Source: Chloroflexota bacterium | GTDB taxonomy: Bacteria; Chloroflexota; Anaerolineae; Anaerolineales; UBA4823 | Direction of reading: 5' to 3' | DNA length: 64,000 nt | Assembly: GCA_029265355.1 (NCBI GenBank) | Contig: JAJUJL010000016.1 | Coordinates: forward strand, 1-64,000 | Shown here: piece by piece, positions 24,822-31,418 of the stretch | How positions within the stretch are numbered: position 1 is the first letter of the stretch | How the letters are laid out: each line of letters opens with the position of its first letter | The notes under the pieces: generated by a model | What the model saw: the letters and a program-made list of their open reading frames with translations, nothing else | What the model was told of the DNA's origin: nothing | Database searches by the model: none | Program-made: the position numbers and the translations under genes

Positions 24822-26348
24822 TCACCTGTTCAAATCCTGGCTGCCTGTGCGATAAACTGGCTCTGTGAGCCAGCGCCCCACCCGCTGTAAGTAACGGCGC
24901 AGCTCCTGCGCCAGGAGAGGTTGGCCTGCTTCGCATGCCAGATAATCCGCAGCCCAGAAATCTTCACCCTGGCGGCATTCAGCCAGTTCCGGAAAAGCCT
25001 TGAAGAGACTGCTCGATAGCTCCTGGCGCATCGTCTGCAAAATCAACTCTCTCGACTCACTCTCTGCCAGGACAGCAGTGAACCGAAGATAATTCGGGCG
25101 CACAGAGATCCCTTGCAGCCGCCAGCCGCGCTCGTAGGCAAGCTCGCTCATCCGTTGGTACACATGCGCTGCAATTTGACCACGTAGCGCATGCTGCTTG
25201 CAATGAGGGGATAAGACAAAGGCATAGGTGTATTCGCCAGGCTGATCGGAATTTCCCTGCTTGTCTGATGGCACCCAAGAGCTCGCTTCTTCAGGAAAAT
25301 CGTCGGCTTCTGCCTGCCAGGACCAAGAAATGCGCTCCGAGCCAGGCACCTGGCTGCGCATCGATTGCGGCGTTGGCTCCGGCACATCACCCAGCAAGGC
25401 GTTAAAATCGGGTAGAGCAGCCTCGAGCGCTGCGCCCTGCTCAAATCCCGCTTCTAAAGCGATGGCGGCTGGCTCCAGAGTTGGCGAAGCGCCAGGTGAG
25501 ACAGCACCATCGAGTTGGCTGCCAACCGCTTTGGATTGACTGGCTTCGCCGTTCAATGCGCCGGCATACAGGTCTCGCAAGATTTGCTCCATGTGGTTGC
25601 GAGCTGCATGGAAGGGCGTTGTGGGAGGAAATGCCAGGCCAAGCACAAACCCAAAGCGCAACCCGCGCGCGTATAGCAGGAATTCCTGCCTGGCGCCCAG
25701 CTTAACAAAACGCAGCATATCCCCACCTGCGCGTCCTGCACCACCATGAGCATCTTGCTCACGACTCCAAGAATGCACCAATGCCTGCGCCAGGTCTCCA
25801 GCCAGGGCACGCGGTAGTGCGCCGCGATAGGCCCACAGGCTCTCACGCCGCACCAGCATGGCAGCATAGACCAGATTCGGAAATCGGATACGCTTCAAGC
25901 GTTGCTCAGACTCGCCTGGATCCAGCATCCAGTTGGGAGGCGCATTGATTTTGCTCGACGTCTGCATGACAGCCGCGCTGCCATCGGTCACACTCTCGGC
26001 CATGTCACGTTGCTGGATTGCTTCTCGAAGGTGGTGAAGCAGTGCACTAACCTCGCCAGGTTGCCGCGCTGACCCATTCGCGAACGAAATGTCGGCCGGT
26101 CGTCTCAGATATGCAATGCACAAGTGGGGCTGGTATTCGAGCAAGCGGCGCGCCAGCTCTGGCAAGCCATCCTCAGAGGGATCTTCTTCCAGGATCGCCA
26201 GGTCGAAAACCACTTGCCGGGCCAGGCGCTGCACCTGGTGATTATTTTGAGCCAGCACCACCTGGCAGTGATATGCATCGACCAACACCTGGCGAACAAG
26301 CTCGCCCAGTTGTGTATCCGGTGTCAATACCAGGACGCGATAAGGCAT
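24822..26348 (-). CDS. receiver-like protein fused to a Y1 (IS200-type) transposase-like domain
   Basis: A 508-residue protein. Residues 1-~115 have a receiver-like fold (YRVLVLTPDTQLGELVRQVL; DLAILEEDPSEDG), with Glu where the phospho-acceptor Asp is expected. Residues ~165-270 resemble a roadblock/LC7-like alpha-beta unit. After a Ser/Pro/Glu-rich linker, residues ~375-495 match the Y1/IS200 transposase fold (YTYAFVLSPHCKQ; ELAYERGWRLQGISVRPNYLRF; LFKAFPEL), but the HUH motif, usually PDHVHL, reads PNYLRF, so both metal-binding His are lost. A Tyr remains in RRYLQRV. It is likely a domesticated DNA-binding protein. It heads the operon with polA; its own promoter is nearly leaderless. Confidence 0.65.
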   Translation of the reverse strand: MPYRVLVLTPDTQLGELVRQVLVDAYHCQVVLAQNNHQVQRLARQVVFDLAILEEDPSEDGLPELARRLLEYQPHLCIAYLRRPADISFANGSARQPGEVSALLHHLREAIQQRDMAESVTDGSAAVMQTSSKINAPPNWMLDPGESEQRLKRIRFPNLVYAAMLVRRESLWAYRGALPRALAGDLAQALVHSWSREQDAHGGAGRAGGDMLRFVKLGARQEFLLYARGLRFGFVLGLAFPPTTPFHAARNHMEQILRDLYAGALNGEASQSKAVGSQLDGAVSPGASPTLEPAAIALEAGFEQGAALEAALPDFNALLGDVPEPTPQSMRSQVPGSERISWSWQAEADDFPEEASSWVPSDKQGNSDQPGEYTYAFVLSPHCKQHALRGQIAAHVYQRMSELAYERGWRLQGISVRPNYLRFTAVLAESESRELILQTMRQELSSSLFKAFPELAECRQGEDFWAADYLACEAGQPLLAQELRRYLQRVGRWLTEPVYRTGSQDLNR

Positions 26349-26354
26349 GGTATG

Positions 26355-26383
26355 AGTGTATCATGGGCAGTCAGCGGAATCAA
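26355..26383 (-). promoter_or_regulatory. near-leaderless promoter of the receiver/Y1-like gene
   Basis: On the minus strand TTGATT (26383-26378), 17 bases, TACACT (26360-26355), then six bases to the ATG. There is no ribosome-binding site. It is divergent from the promoter at 26428-26456. Confidence 0.55.
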
Positions 26384-26427
26384 GATAGCGCGAAATTGCA
26401 GTTTTGAGAAGTCACCCAAACATTTGG

Positions 26428-26456
26428 TTGACAATCATTGATGAACATGATAATGT
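26428..26456 (+). promoter_or_regulatory. promoter of the lytic transglycosylase-like gene
   Basis: A perfect TTGACA (26428-26433), 17 bases, TAATGT (26451-26456), then nine bases to the ATG. An alternative -10, GATAAT (26449-26454), gives a 15-base spacer. Either way the leader is only a few bases long and lacks a ribosome-binding site. Confidence 0.55.
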
Positions 26457-26465
26457 AACATTGAA

Positions 26466-28070
26466 ATGGCGACGATTCGGTCTCTCCTCCGCATCGCCTT
26501 GATCCTGTGTTTAATGGGGATCTTCACCTGGGCAAGCGTTTCGGCTGGCGCAGGGGATGGCGAGCGCCAGACGACCATTGTCGTTTCATATACCGAATTT
26601 GAGTGGTGGCTGCTACGCTGGAGCGATTATTCAGTGATGTGCCGCCTCCTCGTCGATCACGAAGGACTGCCCACATCTGAAGAAGTCGCCAAACAATGTG
26701 GAGAAGAAATCTACATTCAATGGGTCAATACACCACCCTGCAAAGGCGCCTTGAGCGGCGGCAGCGCCTGCGATGGTTTTTATCTCAACCTGGTTAGAAC
26801 CCGCCCGGCCCAAAAAGAATTGGTCATCGAGCTTCCGGTCGCCAGCGTGGAGGTCAGCCTGGAAGGCTGCAACCCAATCCCGCCGGAAAACCGCTGCACG
26901 AGCATGCCCAGCCTGGTGCTGACCGGCATCGAGCCCCTACCCAACGAAACCATCACTGCTATCGAAGGATCGTTCGATGGGCTTCCTTTCGTTTGCGAAT
27001 CGGCGGTGTGCAGGCTGCCGTTGCGCGTCACCCGCCCGGAAGGCGCATTGGTCGAGTTCTGGGCGAAATCCAGCTACGGAGATGATAGCCGCAAGTTCAC
27101 AGCCCAGGTAAGAGTGGTGGACAGCGGCGTCGGCGCTGCGCCGGGCAGCAGCGGCTGGTATGTGGACGTGCTCAGCACGCAGTGGCGTGGCGCCCCAACT
27201 GCCTCCTGCGCCCAAACCTGGCAGGCGTTTCCACCGGTCGGCGGTTTGCCCACCTGGCTGTCCTCTCCAGAATTTCCCCAGCTTTTGGCGACTGACCAGG
27301 CTTATTACTACCTGGCTGGGCGCCTGATTGCCCAGGGATTGGTCGACGCCAGCGCGTGCGCCACCGGCGGCTTGCTGCCGAATGGCTATGCAGACGCCTG
27401 TGGCCTCGAGAAAGCCCGCTCGCAGGTGCAGGCCTGGCAAAACCAGTTCGACCAGCGCATCCTGCAGGTGTCCAAAGACAGCGGCGTGCCCGCTCAACTG
27501 CTCAAGAACTTATTCGCCCAGGAAAGCCAGTTTTGGCCCGGCGTGTTCATCGTTCCCTATGAGTTTGGCCTGGGACAGATCACCGATCATGGCGCTGAAG
27601 CGGTGCTGCTGTGGAACAAATCGTTTTTCGACCAGTTCTGCCCCCTGGTTCTGGCCAACGACGCCTGCGCTCGCGGCTACCTGAAACTGAAATCGGAAGA
27701 GCAGGCCATCCTGCGCGGCGCCCTGGCGTTGCAAGCCAAAGCCGATTGCCCGACCTGCGCCGAGGGGGTGGACCTGACCAGTGTCGATTTTAGCGTCTCG
27801 CTGTTTGCACAGACCTTGAAAGCCAATTGTGAGCAGGTTGCCCAGATTGTGTACAATACCACCAAAGAAATGCCCGGCGTGGTCAGCGCCTATGAAGACT
27901 TGTGGCGTTTCACCATAGCAAACTACCACGCCGGACCCGGCTGTGTGTCCTACGCCATTCACCTCGCCTGGCAGAGCGATGGAGAGCCCATCACCTGGGA
28001 AAATGTTTCCAGGCAATTCACCCCGGCCTGCCAGGGGGTGATCCCTTACGTCGAGAAAATTACCCGCTGA
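26466..28070 (+). CDS. exported Cys-rich protein with a lytic transglycosylase-like domain
   Basis: A 534-residue protein with a signal peptide (residues ~1-27). The N-terminal ~220 residues are Cys-rich and beta-like, with CEEIY-type and CNPIPPENRC segments of no recognised family. The C-terminal half has SGVPAQLLKNLFAQESQFWPG and EFGLGQITDHGAEA, the goose-lysozyme/SLT pattern with candidate catalytic Glu353 and the GLGQIT loop, then a terminal YHAGPGC segment like the late SLT Asn/Tyr motif. It may cleave peptidoglycan strands. Many Cys suggest disulfides outside the cell. It is divergent from the Y1-like gene. Confidence 0.65.
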   Translation: MATIRSLLRIALILCLMGIFTWASVSAGAGDGERQTTIVVSYTEFEWWLLRWSDYSVMCRLLVDHEGLPTSEEVAKQCGEEIYIQWVNTPPCKGALSGGSACDGFYLNLVRTRPAQKELVIELPVASVEVSLEGCNPIPPENRCTSMPSLVLTGIEPLPNETITAIEGSFDGLPFVCESAVCRLPLRVTRPEGALVEFWAKSSYGDDSRKFTAQVRVVDSGVGAAPGSSGWYVDVLSTQWRGAPTASCAQTWQAFPPVGGLPTWLSSPEFPQLLATDQAYYYLAGRLIAQGLVDASACATGGLLPNGYADACGLEKARSQVQAWQNQFDQRILQVSKDSGVPAQLLKNLFAQESQFWPGVFIVPYEFGLGQITDHGAEAVLLWNKSFFDQFCPLVLANDACARGYLKLKSEEQAILRGALALQAKADCPTCAEGVDLTSVDFSVSLFAQTLKANCEQVAQIVYNTTKEMPGVVSAYEDLWRFTIANYHAGPGCVSYAIHLAWQSDGEPITWENVSRQFTPACQGVIPYVEKITR

Positions 28071-28074
28071 ACGA

Positions 28075-28263
28075 TTAAGCGCTGACCAGCATGCGCGCCA
28101 GCGAGAGAAATTCGTCCCATTCTTCCTGGAAGAAGTGCAAAGTAACGTTGTTCAGCTCCAGATGGTAAGTGACTTCTCCATCCGGTTCCTGGGCGCGCCA
28201 GGCAATGTAATTATCGCTCTCTGCGATGACGTCGGTGGTGGGTTCTGGTTGTTCTTTTGGCAT
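28075..28263 (-). CDS. small conserved-looking hypothetical protein
   Basis: A 62-residue acidic protein, with a Pro/Glu-rich start then SDNYIAWRAQEPDGEVTYHLELNNVTLHFFQEEWDEFLSLARML. The last helix and the alternating strand pattern look like a compact alpha-beta domain, but no family is recognised. AAGGAG before the ATG supports translation. It is convergent with the transglycosylase-like gene, with stops four bases apart. Confidence 0.6.
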   Translation of the reverse strand: MPKEQPEPTTDVIAESDNYIAWRAQEPDGEVTYHLELNNVTLHFFQEEWDEFLSLARMLVSA

Positions 28264-28581
28264 GTTCTTTCTCCTTAATTCCTTCTCTTTTTGAGCAATC
28301 ACACAGCGCCAGGCGCTATTCTGTCAGGATGAAACGGGTCATAGCCAGGAGGACGTCCTGCGCCCGACAGCCTGCCCAGAGCGCAGCGAAGGAAAGCAAT
28401 CCCCATGCCGGCCGGGAGACTGCCACGCTTTGCTCGCAATGGCATGTCGGTTTCGTAAGAGGTCAGCCTCGGGCGGGTTCTACCGCGCTTGATCCTGAGA
28501 CGCTCTTCTCAACCCTGGTCACGGCAATCGCCTGCCTAAACACCGGATTCCAGCCAAATGCTTTACGCTTTCAACTGCGCC
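28264..28581. other. intergenic region, no gene seen
   Basis: Between the small hypothetical gene and the end of the M23 peptidase gene, both minus strand. It has only short self-complementary words (a 10-bp AGGACGTCCT palindrome and GCGCCAGGCGC). A plus-strand reading frame crosses it but has no ribosome-binding site and a low-complexity product. Confidence 0.4.
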
Positions 28582-29679
28582 TCACGGGGCTGGCAGCACA
28601 TACCAGGGATTGACGAAGCCTCCCAGGTAGCGCACTTCAAAGTGCAAGTGCGGCCCGGTGGAATTGCCGGTGCTGCCGCTGTACCCAATGATAGCGCCCT
28701 GGCTCAAGCTGCGCCCGCAGGAAGCGCTCACCGTGCTCAAATGAGCGTAAACCGTCTGGTAGCCATTGCCGTGGTCGATCATGACCATGTTCCCGTAGCC
28801 GCCGAAAGCCCAGCCGGCAAAAACCACCACGCCGCTATCTGCGGCGTAGATCGGTGCGCCTTCGCCTGCAGCAATATCGATGCCCAGGTGGCCGTCCCAA
28901 TAATCGTTGCCCGACAGGTAACGGTTGCCAGCAGGCCAGATGAAGACCCCAGAGCCGTACGCTCCCTCGTAGCCGCCCTCACAAGCTCCTGCGCCATACA
29001 CCGAGGCCAGTACACCCGCCCGCCCGCGCGGAATATCCGGTATCAGCCATTGGCGGAACTCCCGCCGCCCATCTGGCACCATCACCCAGGTGCCGGGCTC
29101 GACCTCCGGGTTGGTCAAGTCGATTTGATTGCCTGCGAAGCTCAAAATCTTGTCGACGCTCACCTCAAAGCGCGCCGCCACACTTTCCAGGCTGTCTCCC
29201 TGCTGCCACTCGTAATACACCCCATCCACCGGCGGGATTTTGAGCTCCATACCCACCGAAATCAAGTCGGGGTTATCGTTGAGCTGCTCATAATTGGCCC
29301 ACAGCACCGACTCGGGCTTGAGTTTGAATTTGTTAGCGATCTCGAAAACAGAATCGCCGGTCGAAACGGTGTAATTGCGCACTTCCTGGCGCTGCCGATC
29401 CGGTATGATGGTGTGCAACAGGGCCAGGCGCGGAATCGCTTTCGCTGCGGTTGGCTCGAGGGCGTAGGCTGGCAGCTCCGCCTCTGAACCGGATTGTTTT
29501 TGCTCACCAGGTAATGCAACAACTGGATTGAAATTTTCCGCTCCAATGGGTGTATCAGACGCCTCCCCTTGCATGCTGAGGCCCGTTGCGCGCAGGCCGA
29601 GTCCAAGCGCCACTGCCAGCAGAGCAAATGCCAGCAGCCAGGCGGCTGCAGAGATCCACGGATTGGTTTGCGTCTTCAT
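28582..29679 (-). CDS. LysM and M23 metallopeptidase
   Basis: A 365-residue envelope protein: N-terminal transmembrane or signal segment (residues ~8-30), two LysM peptidoglycan-binding domains (~130-177, starting YTVSTGDSVFEIANKF; ~180-230, starting YEWQQGDSLESVAARF), and a C-terminal M23 (LytM) domain with zinc ligands in HLGIDIAAGEG and HLHFEV. An active endopeptidase that cuts peptide cross-links is expected, as the His/Asp ligands and the HxH motif are all present. It follows rho on the same strand after 40 bases. No ribosome-binding site stands out at the ATG. Confidence 0.88.
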   Translation of the reverse strand: MKTQTNPWISAAAWLLAFALLAVALGLGLRATGLSMQGEASDTPIGAENFNPVVALPGEQKQSGSEAELPAYALEPTAAKAIPRLALLHTIIPDRQRQEVRNYTVSTGDSVFEIANKFKLKPESVLWANYEQLNDNPDLISVGMELKIPPVDGVYYEWQQGDSLESVAARFEVSVDKILSFAGNQIDLTNPEVEPGTWVMVPDGRREFRQWLIPDIPRGRAGVLASVYGAGACEGGYEGAYGSGVFIWPAGNRYLSGNDYWDGHLGIDIAAGEGAPIYAADSGVVVFAGWAFGGYGNMVMIDHGNGYQTVYAHLSTVSASCGRSLSQGAIIGYSGSTGNSTGPHLHFEVRYLGGFVNPWYVLPAP

Positions 29680-29719
29680 GGGACTGGAACCAAGAACACC
29701 AGCCTGACAGGCGAGCTGG

Positions 29720-30994
29720 TTAATCCTCGGTCAGCGTCTCCAGAAATTCCTGGTTGTTAGCTGTGCGCGCCAGGCGCTGCAGAATCGCTTCAGTAGCTGT
29801 TGCCGGATCCAAACCAGCGCCGTGCGGAGGCGCGGTCACCATCTGATCGTACATGCGTCGCATCAACCAAACGCGTGGGGTGACATCCGGTCCCAGCAGC
29901 AGCTCTTCGCGCCGAGTGGAGGAACGCTCGATGTCAATCGCCGGGAAGACGCGCCGCTCCTGCAAGCGCCGCGAGAGGTGCAGCTCCATGTTGCCGGTGC
30001 CCTTGAACTCCTCATACACCACATCGTCCATGCGCGAGCCTGTATCGATCAGGCAGGTGGCAATGATAGTCAGCGAGCCTCCTTCTTCGATGTTGCGCGC
30101 CGCGCCAAAGAAACGTTTGGGCGGATACAGGGCGGAGGGATCGATGCCGCCGGAGAGCGTTCGCCCGGAGGGCGTGACCACCAGGTTATAGGCGCGCGCC
30201 AGGCGGGTGATCGAATCCATCAGAATGACCACATCGCGCCCCACTTCCACCAGGCGCTTAGCCCGCTCCAGCACCATCTCCGCCACGCGCACGTGTGAGG
30301 TGACTGGCTCGTCGAAAGTGGATGAAATCACTTCCGCATCCACCGAGCGGTCCATATCGGTCACTTCTTCGGGTCGTTCACCGATCAGCGCTATCATCAG
30401 GTGCACTTCAGGATTCTTTGTAGAAATCGCATTGGCAAGCTGCTTCAAGATGGTCGTTTTACCGGCTTTGGGAGGCGAAACGATCAAGCCGCGCTGCCCA
30501 CGACCGATAGGCGTTACCAGGTTGATCAAGCGCGTTGCCAGCGTGTGACGGTCGGTTTCCAGATCGAAGCGCGTATCCGGGAAAATGGGTGTGAGCTGCT
30601 CGAAGGTCGGGCGCCGGCGGGCTTCCTCTGGATCGATGCCGTTGATGCTCTCCACCTTCAGTAACCCGTAATGCCGCTCGGTTTCACGCGGTGGGCGCAC
30701 ATGGCCAATGATCAGGTCGCCGTTGCGCAGGTTATAGCGCCGGATCTGGGATTGTGATACGTAAATATCGAAAGGCCCCTGCTGGTAATGCCCTGAGCGC
30801 AGAAAACCGATGCCCTCGTTCATAATTTCCAGGATGCCGCCACGCAGCTCTAAGCCCGCCTGCTCGGCCTCTGCCTGTTGGATGCGCAGGATCAGGTCTT
30901 CCTTCTTTAATCGAACCGCGTTGGGGATGTTGAGATCGCGGGCTTTTTGCCGCAATTCATTCAGCGAGACATTTTCCAATTCGATGACTTTCAT
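29720..30994 (-). CDS. rho: transcription termination factor Rho
   Basis: A 424-residue hexameric RNA helicase-ATPase. N-terminal SAP-like helices (SLNELRQKARDLNI), cold-shock RNA-binding domain (ILEIMNEGIGFLRSGHYQ and DIYVSQSQIRRYNLRNGD), Walker A SPPKAGKTTILKQ, Walker B DVVILMDSITRLARAYN, and the Q- and R-loop regions (SGGIDPSALYPPKRFFGAARN). The ATG at 30994 gives the common MKVIELE start; a GTG 15 codons upstream (31039) is possible, neither having a clear ribosome-binding site. The long leader holds a terminator-like hairpin that may give attenuation. Confidence 0.95.
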   Translation of the reverse strand: MKVIELENVSLNELRQKARDLNIPNAVRLKKEDLILRIQQAEAEQAGLELRGGILEIMNEGIGFLRSGHYQQGPFDIYVSQSQIRRYNLRNGDLIIGHVRPPRETERHYGLLKVESINGIDPEEARRRPTFEQLTPIFPDTRFDLETDRHTLATRLINLVTPIGRGQRGLIVSPPKAGKTTILKQLANAISTKNPEVHLMIALIGERPEEVTDMDRSVDAEVISSTFDEPVTSHVRVAEMVLERAKRLVEVGRDVVILMDSITRLARAYNLVVTPSGRTLSGGIDPSALYPPKRFFGAARNIEEGGSLTIIATCLIDTGSRMDDVVYEEFKGTGNMELHLSRRLQERRVFPAIDIERSSTRREELLLGPDVTPRVWLMRRMYDQMVTAPPHGAGLDPATATEAILQRLARTANNQEFLETLTED

Positions 30995-31060
30995 TTCCTG
31001 TTGCCCATTCAAGAGATAGTTACCCAGGTCAGGGTACACTGCCGGGTTGAGTAGTTATCT

Positions 31061-31083
31061 ATAAAAACCGCTGATTAAGCGGT
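31061..31083 (-). terminator. attenuator-like intrinsic terminator in the rho leader
   Basis: On the minus strand ACCGCT, a five-base loop, AGCGGT and then TTTTTAT: a short stem followed directly by a T-tract, the classic intrinsic terminator form. It lies between the predicted rho promoter and the rho start, so it would have to be read through for rho expression. Confidence 0.55.
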
Positions 31084-31279
31084 ATAAACGCCACATAAGG
31101 CTTTGATCAGAGGGATTCAAACCAGATCGAAGTATTGGGGACGGATTTTGAGTTCGATGCTTTCGGGTCGCTTCGGGCCAATATGTAGCTTGATCGGTTG
31201 GGTCCAGACCTTGAGCAGGGTGTTGCAAAACCCCACCTTGCCAGATATTTGGTTCTGCAATCTTCCCCGGATTTTCCTG

Positions 31280-31310
31280 ATTATACACCATAAATATCGT
31301 AAAACAGCAA
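31280..31310 (-). promoter_or_regulatory. candidate rho promoter
   Basis: On the minus strand TTGCTG (31310-31305), 19 bases, perfect TATAAT (31285-31280). The spacer is long, so the -35 assignment is weak, while the -10 box is good. Confidence 0.4.
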
Positions 31311-31337
31311 GGTTTTTGAAAACTTTCGAAGAAGTCG

Positions 31338-31380
31338 TTGGGGTATTTGCGAGCGGTGCTGCAGCTCGCAAATACCCCAA
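31338..31380. terminator. 17-bp perfect hairpin after the VIT-VWA gene
   Basis: 31338-31354 pairs exactly with 31364-31380 around a nine-base loop. It starts 38 bases after the VIT-VWA stop on the minus strand, and a moderately T-rich stretch follows in that direction. A terminator separating this gene from rho is the likely role. Confidence 0.65.
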
Positions 31381-31418
31381 ACCCCAGGCGCGAGAGAAGG
31401 CGTCGCCTCTACGAACGG

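Larger units (their letters stand above)
31040..31337 (-). other. rho leader region
   Basis: On the minus strand it contains a promoter candidate (31310-31280), about 200 bases of leader and the attenuator-like hairpin. A 78-codon frame spans the leader from 31291 but starts inside the -10 box and ends at the hairpin; it is not treated as a gene. Confidence 0.5.

Noticed and set aside
24822..26348. The Y1-like gene as an active insertion sequence
   Set aside because: The HUH motif is lost, the domain is fused to other domains, and no terminal hairpins flank the gene.
28257..28613. A 118-codon plus-strand frame between the small hypothetical and M23 genes
   Set aside because: No ribosome-binding site or motif, and it runs into the opposite strand of the peptidase gene.
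31104..31125. GGTTTGAATCCC on the minus strand as a tRNA T-arm
   Set aside because: The T-loop lacks the usual C, and no acceptor, D or anticodon arms can be built around it.
31055..31291. A 78-codon minus-strand frame in the rho leader as a leader peptide gene
   Set aside because: Its start lies inside the -10 box, so the mRNA would not contain the start codon.
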